Shown here piece by piece: positions 45,233-53,062 of a DNA stretch of 55,103 nucleotides; position 1 is the first letter of the stretch, and each line of letters starts with the position of its first letter. The notes under the pieces were generated by a model, which saw nothing but the letters and a program-made list of their open reading frames with translations, was not told the DNA's origin and made no database searches. The position numbers were made by a program, and so were the translations under genes. The stretch is from Candidatus Babeliales bacterium (GTDB lineage: Bacteria; Babelota; Babeliae; Babelales; JABCYS01): NCBI GenBank assembly GCA_016929235.1, contig JAFGJD010000002.1, positions 1 through 55,103 on the forward strand. Direction: 5' to 3'.

Positions 45233-48200
45233 ATGAACATTACCAAAACAAAGCTTTTTTGGATCCTGGCCACGTTAGTTTCACTCACTGGCATTGCTTT
45301 TACCATTAAATATTTTAAGCGTGCCTTTCCTATAGCAAATGTTGAGGTCTCAGTTGATAGAGCCGATGCACTAGAAAAAGCCCGATACCACGCTACTTCG
45401 TATGGCATAGGCCCTGACACTTATGCTGCTGCCGCTTCCTTTGAAAACGACCGTAACGTACAAAACTATATCGAACTTGAGGCTGGCGGTAGTGAAGCCT
45501 TTAATGAGGTAATCAAGGGATCCTTGTATGCACCATTTACATGGCATGTGCGCCATTTTAATGAAGGTAGTGCTCATGAATGTACTTTCTATTTCAAACC
45601 AGATGGAACTCCTTATGGTTTTGTAGAAAAACTTCCCGAAGAAACCTCCCTGCCGTCACTCGCAGCCCACACAGCACAAAAGAAAGCTGAGGCTCTAGCA
45701 CAACAATGGAATATCGATCTTGCACTGTTTGAGAGTATTGAGACGGCAAAAGACGAAAAGCCCAACGGTCGTGTCGATTACACCTTTGTGTATGAGCAGC
45801 AACACGTATCAATAGGCGAAGGAAAATACCGGCTCACACTTTCAGTTTCGGGTAATAAGGTAACCGGAATACAGCACACTATTAAAATCCCTGAATCATT
45901 CTTCCTGCGCTATGAAGAAATGCGTTCGGCTAATACAACGCTCGCAACTGCAGCAAGCCTATTAATGTATCTTTTATATCTCATTTTGGGCTGCTTCATT
46001 GGGCTTTTTATATTAATGCGCAAGCGCTACGTTTTGTGGAAACAACCATTGATTTGGACGGGAATCATGGCAACGCTTTCACTAGCAAAAATATTTAATG
46101 AAATTCCACTACATTGGATGTTCTATGATACCGCCGTATCCAAAGTACAATTTCTTGTCACAACACTGATTGGATCATTCATATCTATGCTATTCAGTGC
46201 TCTAATATTTCTCCTTTCTGCAGCCGCAGCAGAAAGTCTTACACGGATGGCATTTGGCAATCAGATACAACTATGGAAGTTATGGAAACCATCAATCGGC
46301 AACACTGTTTCTGTGCTTGGAAGAACCATTGGTGGATATCTCATTGTCGGTCTTCACCTTGCCTTCATCGTTTTAATGTATCTTTTTTCTCGTTCTATTT
46401 TGGGCTGGTGGGTGCCTTCAGATACTATGATCGACCCTAATATTCTTGCAACGTATATACCATGGCTACCATCAGTAACCGACGCACTACACGCAGGGTT
46501 TTGGGAAGAATGTTTGTTTCGGGCAGTTCCTTTGGCAGGAGCAGCACTGCTTGGCCGCAAATTTAAAAAAGAACGCTTATTCATTGTCATTGGCTTCATA
46601 ATCCAAATTCTGATCTTTGGTGCTGCTCACGCCAATTATGCAACGCAACCATTTTACGGTCGCTTAGTAGAGCTGATTATTCCAAGTACTATTTTTGGTG
46701 CTGTGTACCTAATGTTCGGATTATTACCATCGATTCTATCACATTTTGTATTTGACCTAATTCTCATGTCACAACCTCTTTTTGCTTCAGCATCCTCGGG
46801 ATCAATTGTCGATAAATTTTTCGTGATAGCGTGTGGAAGCATACCCCTTTTTGTTGTGGCCTATCGCTGGTGGCAAGCAGGAAACTGGCATTCAATTTCA
46901 CATACAGCATACAACAAAGCATGGCAGCCATCACAAGCCCACAATCATGCTGTACACGCCACGCATACATTTACCCAACTATCACCAACTCGTGCAACGA
47001 AGCAGAAACTATGCGGCATTGCTATCTTTGCAACGCTTACGTGGGCCATTGTAACACCGTGGAAACAAAATGCTCCCACAATGTCCATTTCTAGAAGTAC
47101 AGCAATAACACGTGCAACCGAGGCGCTTGCACATTCAGACATTAAACTGGAACATCCATGGCAACCACTTGCCCAAATTGTCGGCGTGGTGGGAACACCA
47201 GGGCGGTTTGTATGGCAAGAAACTAATACTCAAACATATGAACGACTTGTACAACAGCATTACTTAGACGAGCCAACATGGTTGATACGGTTTGTTCGAT
47301 TTACTGGTTCCGTTGATGACCGTAGAGAGGAATACCATATCTTTGTCGATGGTATAGGATCCGTCCTACGAGTTAGACATGTAGTGCCAGAATCATTCAA
47401 AGGAGAATCTCTCAGTGAGACGCAAGCTCGAACAAAAGTTCATAAGGCTCTTAAAGATATTCTCAATAAAGACATAGAATCGCTTAAGGAGATTTCAGCC
47501 ATTCCAACAAAACTTCCAGAACGCACCGACTGGCAGTTTACCTTCTCTGACAAAACAATATTCGAACATGGTGGAGGAGAAGCCCGCATCTCCGTGACAG
47601 TAAGCGGCAATATCGTGTCAGATATTGCACGACATATTCATGTGCCAGAAGCGTGGGAACGTAATGACCGAAGTACAATGAATTTACTTCAAAACATCTC
47701 AGGCCTTAGTTCAACCTTACTTAGACTAATGTTTATTGTGATAACACTCTTTATTCTCATGAACAGCCTATTTGCCGGTGGATTCTTCCTAAAAAGTCTA
47801 GGCATATTATTTTCCTTATGGTGCATCAATAGCATCAATGCATGGCAATCAGTCCTCTTTGCTATTTCGCCCATCAGACCTTTTGGGCAACAGGTAGGAT
47901 CCATAGCAGGAAGTATGATTATTATGTTATTGCTTGAGGGTGCATGTCTCGCATTATTGGTAGCATTCGTCCAAAAGCACAGCAAAAAAACCTATGTATA
48001 TAACCGCAGTCTGCTTGCAGCAGGCGCTGGTGCTGTTGGTGGTATGATCTTTGCAACACTTCGGCACTTCACACAAATAGAACCGACATGGGCAATGTAT
48101 AGCGCATGGTCACAGTATGCCCCTGCATTAGGAACGGCATTGTCATTAATTGCAGCTTTTATTCGCTCAAGTATTTTATTTATGAGTCTCCTTACAATGC

Positions 48201-48550
48201 TAAACTACCTCAGAACAAAACGTCCAATCTCAGATATCGCACTTCTTCTGATTTGGCTTATAATCGGTTTGTTACTTGTTGCTAATTTTGGCATTACCAG
48301 CGTTCTTGGTTGGATAATTGCAGGTCTCGCGCTTGGCTACACACTCAATATCACCTACCGATTTATATGGAGTTTTGATCCAGCACTAGGCATCTTTGTT
48401 ATTGCCACAACGACTATATTATCCGCGCTACAAGCTGCCATTTTGTCAGCTTATCCAGTAGCAACTATTGGTAATATTGTCGCGACTTGTTTGATTTATG
48501 CACTTGCAACTAGAGGCTATCTCTTATTGCATAGAAATCATCATGACTAA
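45233..48550 (+). CDS. Duplicated membrane protein with CPBP intramembrane protease domain
   Basis: 1105 residues from ATG 45233 (AGAAGGA upstream). It is two similar halves: membrane helix, extracytoplasmic domain of about 200 residues, then a bundle of membrane helices. The first bundle carries the complete CPBP (CAAX-type protease) triad: EECLFR (425-430), FGAAH (H466) and HFVFD (H504). The second half (domain from about 617) repeats the soluble domain (YRLTLSVSGNKVTGI versus ARISVTVSGNIVSDI; RHIHVPEAWE versus HTIKIPESFF) but its bundle lacks the E-E and histidine motifs. Role unknown; cleavage of membrane peptides or lipoproteins is plausible. Confidence 0.8.
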   Translation: MNITKTKLFWILATLVSLTGIAFTIKYFKRAFPIANVEVSVDRADALEKARYHATSYGIGPDTYAAAASFENDRNVQNYIELEAGGSEAFNEVIKGSLYAPFTWHVRHFNEGSAHECTFYFKPDGTPYGFVEKLPEETSLPSLAAHTAQKKAEALAQQWNIDLALFESIETAKDEKPNGRVDYTFVYEQQHVSIGEGKYRLTLSVSGNKVTGIQHTIKIPESFFLRYEEMRSANTTLATAASLLMYLLYLILGCFIGLFILMRKRYVLWKQPLIWTGIMATLSLAKIFNEIPLHWMFYDTAVSKVQFLVTTLIGSFISMLFSALIFLLSAAAAESLTRMAFGNQIQLWKLWKPSIGNTVSVLGRTIGGYLIVGLHLAFIVLMYLFSRSILGWWVPSDTMIDPNILATYIPWLPSVTDALHAGFWEECLFRAVPLAGAALLGRKFKKERLFIVIGFIIQILIFGAAHANYATQPFYGRLVELIIPSTIFGAVYLMFGLLPSILSHFVFDLILMSQPLFASASSGSIVDKFFVIACGSIPLFVVAYRWWQAGNWHSISHTAYNKAWQPSQAHNHAVHATHTFTQLSPTRATKQKLCGIAIFATLTWAIVTPWKQNAPTMSISRSTAITRATEALAHSDIKLEHPWQPLAQIVGVVGTPGRFVWQETNTQTYERLVQQHYLDEPTWLIRFVRFTGSVDDRREEYHIFVDGIGSVLRVRHVVPESFKGESLSETQARTKVHKALKDILNKDIESLKEISAIPTKLPERTDWQFTFSDKTIFEHGGGEARISVTVSGNIVSDIARHIHVPEAWERNDRSTMNLLQNISGLSSTLLRLMFIVITLFILMNSLFAGGFFLKSLGILFSLWCINSINAWQSVLFAISPIRPFGQQVGSIAGSMIIMLLLEGACLALLVAFVQKHSKKTYVYNRSLLAAGAGAVGGMIFATLRHFTQIEPTWAMYSAWSQYAPALGTALSLIAAFIRSSILFMSLLTMLNYLRTKRPISDIALLLIWLIIGLLLVANFGITSVLGWIIAGLALGYTLNITYRFIWSFDPALGIFVIATTTILSALQAAILSAYPVATIGNIVATCLIYALATRGYLLLHRNHHD

Positions 48551-48794
48551 TAAACAGCTCCAAGAAATTCCTGGGGTTGGACCAAGTATTGCGCAAGACC
48601 TTTGGGATCTTGGCATACGCAAGATTGGTGACTTGCGCCTCCGCAACCCAGAGCAGATGTACAAAGAATTATGCGCTCTGCGTGGAATGCATATCGATCG
48701 TTGTGTTTTGTATGTTTTTCGATGTGCTGTATATTATGCGTCACATGATAAACACACCCCAGCATTACTTAAATGGTGGAATTGGAAAGACTAA
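48543..48794 (+). CDS. Cdd1-family helix-hairpin-helix protein
   Basis: 83 residues. LQEIPGVGPSIAQDLWDLGIRKIGDL is a helix-hairpin-helix (shown for residues 6-31 in two overlapping parts), followed by PEQMYKELCALRGMHIDRCVLYVFRCAVYYA, which matches the 'pathogenicity locus' Cdd1 family (PF11731). Function is unknown in the family; DNA binding is suggested by the HhH. Its ATG overlaps the end of the protease gene by eight bases, and its stop codon overlaps the stop of the convergent PLD-like gene. Confidence 0.85.
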   Translation: MTNKQLQEIPGVGPSIAQDLWDLGIRKIGDLRLRNPEQMYKELCALRGMHIDRCVLYVFRCAVYYASHDKHTPALLKWWNWKD

Positions 48795-49636
48795 AGATTG
48801 TCACTTTCGTTGATACGTTTTGTTTTTGCAAGTACATTTTCTGCGTAACGTTTCCTATCAGAACCCGTCCCCCTTGCACTAGTCATGAGCCTGCGCCTCT
48901 CGTTCTCTTCTCGTGTATCAGCATAATCTAGATCGCGAGCAGCTAACGCACGAGATTGCCCTCGTAAGGCATGAAAGGCTGTAAGAAATTTTGCAATCGA
49001 TGGCTCATCAGCTAAAACAACGACATTTTCCCAACTGGCCTTTTCAGCTTGCCCAGTAAAATTAAAGGAGCCCGTCCAACATAGAGGCCTGTTTGCTCTT
49101 TCATTTTCACCAAAAAGAAAGAATTTGTTATGCATAACAACAAAATTACACTCTCCATCTTTCTTGCGCTCACGTGTTTCATTGAAAACAGTTGCTCTCC
49201 TGACCTGACATCCATGATTCACCAGATAGAGCAGCGCGCGAGGACAAGGAGCTGCGGGATTATCTCTTCTATAGCGCTGGTCAACAACAAGATGTACCGG
49301 AACATCTCTTCCTTGTGCCTCTGCAAGCGCGCGTGCAACTCTACCAAAGTTGAATTCAAAAACAGCCCCAGAAACTGATTCCCGTTCTTCTCTCACCAAC
49401 GCACAAAATAGATCTGCTATGCCCGTCTCATTCAGCACGCCACCATATGGAGAAGAAACAACCGCAAGCGGGTAAACCCGTTGCCCTTCACCAGACGCCT
49501 CACCATCATCCCGAATAGCAAGTGCATCGATTTCTTGAGCCGCCGCAGCTACGTCAGGATCATCCATGCCATACGAAACAGATACCAAAAGTAATGATGA
49601 AACAATTATAAATAATGGTAAAAAATATTTCTTCAT
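48791..49636 (-). CDS. Secreted phospholipase D-like protein with altered HKD motif
   Basis: 281 residues from ATG 49636 with a signal peptide (MKKYFLPLFIIVSSLLLVSVSYG). The C-terminal half follows the Nuc/mitochondrial-PLD type: a single HNK (169-171) then CWTGSFNFTGQAEKASWENV (187-206). The catalytic histidine and lysine and the GSFNFT and N204 are kept, but the aspartate of HxKx4D is glycine (176). Such proteins are nucleases or phospholipases; activity is uncertain. Candidate exported effector. Confidence 0.8.
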   Translation of the reverse strand: MKKYFLPLFIIVSSLLLVSVSYGMDDPDVAAAAQEIDALAIRDDGEASGEGQRVYPLAVVSSPYGGVLNETGIADLFCALVREERESVSGAVFEFNFGRVARALAEAQGRDVPVHLVVDQRYRRDNPAAPCPRALLYLVNHGCQVRRATVFNETRERKKDGECNFVVMHNKFFLFGENERANRPLCWTGSFNFTGQAEKASWENVVVLADEPSIAKFLTAFHALRGQSRALAARDLDYADTREENERRRLMTSARGTGSDRKRYAENVLAKTKRINESDNL

Positions 49637-49682
49637 AAATTGAACTATCCTAGCATTGTGTGAAACGACCGCGCTATGGTAG

Positions 49683-49688
49683 TATAGT
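49683..49688 (+). promoter_or_regulatory. Putative -10 box before the VTT-domain gene
   Basis: TATAGT, 38 bases before ATG 49726. The -35 is weak (TTGTGT or GTGAAA variants), so this is a partial call. Confidence 0.35.
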
Positions 49689-49725
49689 TTGCACTTGAAG
49701 TCACGCCATTTTATCTCGGAATAGT

Positions 49726-50415
49726 ATGAACACAAAATACCGCAATAGAATCATCATTCTTGTTCTTTTAATATCCGCTTTCGGATTACTACATTATTTT
49801 GGCTTTACTTCGTATCTTTCAACGACATATTTGAAAGAGTTTGCAGAGAATGCTCGTGAGTTTGCTAGTGACAATTATATGTCATCTGTCCTTTCATTCA
49901 TTGGCTTATTGACACTCTTGCTAGCATTTTCGATACCTGCTGGCATTCTAGTTCCAATCATCGGAGGGTTTTTGTTTGGCTGGATTCCGGGAGCTTTCTA
50001 TTCCGTTATTGGAGCCACGCTTGGAGCAACGTGCTCGTTTCTTATGGCTCGCTATTTTATTGGCGATTACATTCACGAACGCTATACAAAACGGCTTGAA
50101 AAATTCAATACTGAGTTGAATAACTATGGCTACCTGTATCTAATAGGTTTGCACTTTTTTCCCGTAACTCCATTTTTCATTCTCAATATTTTAGCTGGTG
50201 CAACAAACATTTCCGCCAAGACCTTTATGTGGACAACTCTGGTAGGAGTCACGCCAGCGTACCTGATTTATAGCTATATTGGACAACAATTGATTTCTAT
50301 AGAAAACTTCACTGCCATGGTTTCTACTAAAATTATTGCCGCATTTATTGTTCTCAAAATCCTTTCGCTCACCACACTGCTTCTTGGAAGATTTGGCATA
50401 CGGAGACACTCATAA
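49726..50415 (+). CDS. TVP38/TMEM64 (VTT) family membrane protein
   Basis: 229 residues with five or six membrane helices and the VTT core: IPAGILVPIIGGFLFGWIPGAFYSVIGATLG (spanning about 68-98 in the protein), then ATCSFLMARYFIG and a conserved terminal FFVLNI-type segment (FFILNILAGATNISAKTF). Bacterial members are relatives of DedA-type lipid transporters/scramblases in the inner membrane. It diverges from the PLD-like gene across a short promoter gap. Confidence 0.88.
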   Translation: MNTKYRNRIIILVLLISAFGLLHYFGFTSYLSTTYLKEFAENAREFASDNYMSSVLSFIGLLTLLLAFSIPAGILVPIIGGFLFGWIPGAFYSVIGATLGATCSFLMARYFIGDYIHERYTKRLEKFNTELNNYGYLYLIGLHFFPVTPFFILNILAGATNISAKTFMWTTLVGVTPAYLIYSYIGQQLISIENFTAMVSTKIIAAFIVLKILSLTTLLLGRFGIRRHS

Positions 50416-50472
50416 AATACCAGTCGATAACCTAGATTGAATGTTCATTACAATATGGTACCATGTCTTTGG

Positions 50473-50478
50473 TATAGT
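50473..50478 (+). promoter_or_regulatory. Putative -10 box
   Basis: TATAGT in the context GGTATAGTTTG, 33 bases before ATG 50511; a weak -35 lies 17-19 bases further up. Confidence 0.35.
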
Positions 50479-50510
50479 TTGTTTTTTTCTTTAATTATGG
50501 GATTTTATCT

Positions 50511-51023
50511 ATGCACAATAAACTACACATCTTACTTCTTGCCAGTTTTACTATGACATCGCTTAATACATTAGCCATGGACGGTGCCGCCCAAAAACTA
50601 AAAGAGGGGGGCGCTGCCGTACTAGATGCAGCTGAGGCCGCTGATGGAAGCATGCAGATCAATACTACCGGCTTTAGAACAGTACAAATCATTGGCACGG
50701 TCATGTTGGCTTCAGGTATTTTTGGACAAGCAATAAAAGCATTTGAACACGACACTGGGCTCAAGCTTTCCTCATGGGCTCCTATTAAGCACATTGAAGC
50801 ACTCCTTGGTAGTATTTTCATCGGATATATTGCAAGCGATCTTGCAGATGATGGTAAAGTAAATTCACCTATTTCTAGTGTTCAAGACAGAGATGGGCAT
50901 ATCACATGGCGATCATTGTTGGGCTTTTTCACTCGCAAGGCTCTCTGGACAATCCCTGCATACGCTGGATGGATTGGCGTAGATCAGGCAGTAAAACGTC
51001 CGGCTACAAATGAACGTAAATAA
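50511..51023 (+). CDS. Secreted/membrane unknown protein
   Basis: 170 residues, unrecognised. Signal peptide with likely cleavage after LNTLA, before MDG. The mature part has two hydrophobic segments (about 58-77 and 95-110) and a third near 145-160 with aromatic residues, so it may be an integral membrane protein. It is not obviously similar to its neighbours. AT-rich leader; TATAGT box upstream. Confidence 0.65.
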   Translation: MHNKLHILLLASFTMTSLNTLAMDGAAQKLKEGGAAVLDAAEAADGSMQINTTGFRTVQIIGTVMLASGIFGQAIKAFEHDTGLKLSSWAPIKHIEALLGSIFIGYIASDLADDGKVNSPISSVQDRDGHITWRSLLGFFTRKALWTIPAYAGWIGVDQAVKRPATNERK

Positions 51024-51027
51024 AGAG

Positions 51028-51056
51028 TTGCAACTCTGAGCAATGAGCAGTATATA
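51028..51056 (+). promoter_or_regulatory. Putative promoter with palindrome at -35
   Basis: TTGCAA (51028-51033) and TATATA (51051-51056) with a 17-base spacer. The perfect palindrome GAGTTGCAACTC (51025-51036) covers the -35 box and could be a protein-binding site. Confidence 0.5.
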
Positions 51057-51114
51057 CAAAAGTGATTACCTGTTGTTATTGTCTTTCTCATAAAAATGGA
51101 GAAAAAATAATATC

Positions 51115-51579
51115 ATGTACAAGATCCAAAGACTCTTTTGTACAGCAACACTAACGATTGTATCGGCTGCTCTTTGTTCCAATTCGGTTGATAGTATTTC
51201 ACATGTCCCTCATTCACAACAGCCTCAAGAATCATTTTTGAAATTAGGCGAGCATATTATTGCAGAATTTCGCTACTGCAATAACCTGAATGCATTTGAA
51301 GAAATTGAAGAAGTCTTACACAATGCTGCCATAGCCGCAAACGCAACCATTCTTGGCATCGAAAAACATAAATTTTCACCATGTGGCATGTCAGGCATTG
51401 TACTTCTTCAAGAGTCACATATTTCCATTCATACATGGCCTGAATACGATTATGTTGCAATTGATATCTTCACTTGTGGAGAACATGTACACACTGATAA
51501 AGCACTCGCAGTATTGAAAGAATTCTTTGAGCCCAAAGAAGTAATCTCAGCCAAACTTAATCGTGGCTTTACAAAATAG
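51115..51579 (+). CDS. S-adenosylmethionine decarboxylase-like protein with signal peptide
   Basis: 154 residues. Residues 44-151 match bacterial SpeD: LGEHIIAEFRYC, HKFSPCGMSG, the autocatalytic site QESHISIHTWPE with the pyruvoyl-forming Ser101, His106, and FTCGEH with Cys121. These are the residues needed for self-cleavage and catalysis. It carries a 24-residue hydrophobic N-terminus (MYKIQRLFCTATLTIVSAAL...) that looks like a signal peptide, which is unusual for a cytosolic enzyme of polyamine synthesis. No internal Met before the domain exists to make a cytosolic form, although a GTG/TTG start cannot be excluded. SpeD relatives acting on arginine or ornithine are known; substrate is unproven. 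Confidence 0.82.
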   Translation: MYKIQRLFCTATLTIVSAALCSNSVDSISHVPHSQQPQESFLKLGEHIIAEFRYCNNLNAFEEIEEVLHNAAIAANATILGIEKHKFSPCGMSGIVLLQESHISIHTWPEYDYVAIDIFTCGEHVHTDKALAVLKEFFEPKEVISAKLNRGFTK

Positions 51580-51615
51580 TAAGGCCCTCGTCATTCGAAG
51601 ATCATCTTCCCTTTG

Positions 51616-51966
51616 CTATTCCCATTGGCCATAGTCGAGACGGCGACTAATAAACTGACCAAAGAACTCTGCTGGCTCTACTGATGGATAGCGTTCAGAA
51701 AACGTTTCCAGGGGACTTTTGCCTGATTTAGTATCTCTACAACAAACCATCCGCCAAGCATCTTCTGTTGGAAGATCGAGCAACCTACCCAAGACATCTG
51801 TATTTCCCTCAACAATCGCCTGGTTAAGCTGGTCACTTGTCACACAGAATTCTTCTCGAAACGGCCTGAATTCTGGATCCTTCATCAGAATTGTCATAAA
51901 ATCAGTGGCTGCGAGAGGTAGGAACAAACCCCCTAAAAAGCCGTAGACAAAAGACTTTATCTTCAT
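51616..51966 (-). CDS. Small secreted unknown protein
   Basis: 116 residues from ATG 51966 (AAAGG about seven bases upstream; six more residues would precede from 51984). A signal peptide (MKIKSFVYGFLGGLFLPLAA) is followed by a helical domain with QLNQAIVEGNTDVLGRLLDLPTEDAW, which resembles one degenerate ankyrin-like unit (NTDVLGRLLDL), and two adjacent cysteines. No family can be assigned. Confidence 0.6.
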   Translation of the reverse strand: MKIKSFVYGFLGGLFLPLAATDFMTILMKDPEFRPFREEFCVTSDQLNQAIVEGNTDVLGRLLDLPTEDAWRMVCCRDTKSGKSPLETFSERYPSVEPAEFFGQFISRRLDYGQWE

Positions 51967-52113
51967 ATCGATGCCTTTCCTCATGATGCTGTCTTTCCGG
52001 ACATAGTTTACATAAAGTAAATTGATTTCTTTTAAGCCACCTAAGTTGTATCACAAATAGAATTGCTTCTCAAAAGGGGCCCAACCTATAAACTCTCTTC
52101 CCTGGGATATAAA

Positions 52114-52141
52114 CAAAAAAGGCCCCATTTAAGGGGCCTTT
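52114..52141 (-). terminator. Rho-independent terminator (minus strand)
   Basis: A nine-base-pair stem AAAGGCCCC / GGGGCCTTT with a six-base loop at 52118-52141, followed on the minus strand by a T tract (TTTTTTG). It lies just after the stop of the secreted gene at 52174-52980. Confidence 0.85.
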
Positions 52142-52173
52142 ATATTGAACAAAAGCTTTTTATTTATCTTTTT

Positions 52174-52980
52174 TTACCGTCTTGTCCATGATGTAGCCAT
52201 ATCATCACTATTAGGATCATCCAGAAGCGCTCGCATCATTGCATGAGCAAAAGGAGCATCTGGATCAAGAACGGCATAGTAACCGCCAGTACCACACTGC
52301 AATCGAGAGTGTAAGTTTCGAAGGTCCCTCAATCTTGCTTTATCAGGAGTACCATCAGCATGCTCAAACCCAGCACTTCTCAAGACCTCATGTTCTTCCC
52401 ATTTCAGCCCTGCATGAACTTGTCTATCATAGCAGTTAGTAGTGCGGCCGCCACCATATTGTGCATAAGAATTACAATGACGTTCTGTACGAGTTTCCCT
52501 TTGTCCACCAAAAACCTTTACTAGTGCGCGTCCAGCTAATTCAAGCTGCGCGGAACTTAGCCGTATGCTACCAAGAGTACCCGTCGACTTATACTCATAC
52601 TTCAATGAGTCTCTGTAACGTGCATACTCTTGTGCAGTATGATCTGCTCTGTCTACAAGTCCAGCTTGGAAGGCAGCACACGATTCTGCCCATCGTGCAT
52701 CATCGCTATCATCGAGCCAGCCCCGCGCCATAGCGCGTTCGACAAAGGAAGACTCTCCTAACGCCTCAGGAGCAACCCCATGACATGCCCACACGGCAAG
52801 AGCCGCTTCGCGCCCTACATCCTCATAACGACGATCCGCTTGCCCACCTACTGCAAGCAGAGCAAGTGATGCCCACATCGCAAAGGCCTTATTCAACCAC
52901 GCGGGCATTGCCCACAACATGCGGGAAGAAAGCAATAAAAACAAACCGCCCAAGACCTGGGCGAAACGTGTACGTTTCAT
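52174..52980 (-). CDS. Secreted unknown protein
   Basis: 268 residues, no family recognised. The N-terminus (MKRTRFAQVLGGLFLLLSSRMLWA) is a signal peptide, followed by a second hydrophobic stretch near 28-46. The rest is unusually rich in arginine, alanine, aspartate and glycine compared with the AT-rich neighbours, with QLELAGRALVKVFGGQRETRTERHC-like central motif pieces and a C-terminal half with several tyrosines and cysteines. It could be an effector. The upstream terminator and the separate transcription unit suggest independent expression. Confidence 0.65.
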   Translation of the reverse strand: MKRTRFAQVLGGLFLLLSSRMLWAMPAWLNKAFAMWASLALLAVGGQADRRYEDVGREAALAVWACHGVAPEALGESSFVERAMARGWLDDSDDARWAESCAAFQAGLVDRADHTAQEYARYRDSLKYEYKSTGTLGSIRLSSAQLELAGRALVKVFGGQRETRTERHCNSYAQYGGGRTTNCYDRQVHAGLKWEEHEVLRSAGFEHADGTPDKARLRDLRNLHSRLQCGTGGYYAVLDPDAPFAHAMMRALLDDPNSDDMATSWTRR

Positions 52981-53062
52981 ATAAAATCCCTTCCGTATAA
53001 AAAAACATACTACGATGTTGGATCATAGCAAAGAGATATAAAAAATGAAACAAAAAACTAGA

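Noticed and set aside
51597-51609. Perfect palindrome GAAGATCATCTTC as terminator
   Set aside because: It lacks a T tract and leaves only a one-base loop; possibly a binding site, but no more can be said.
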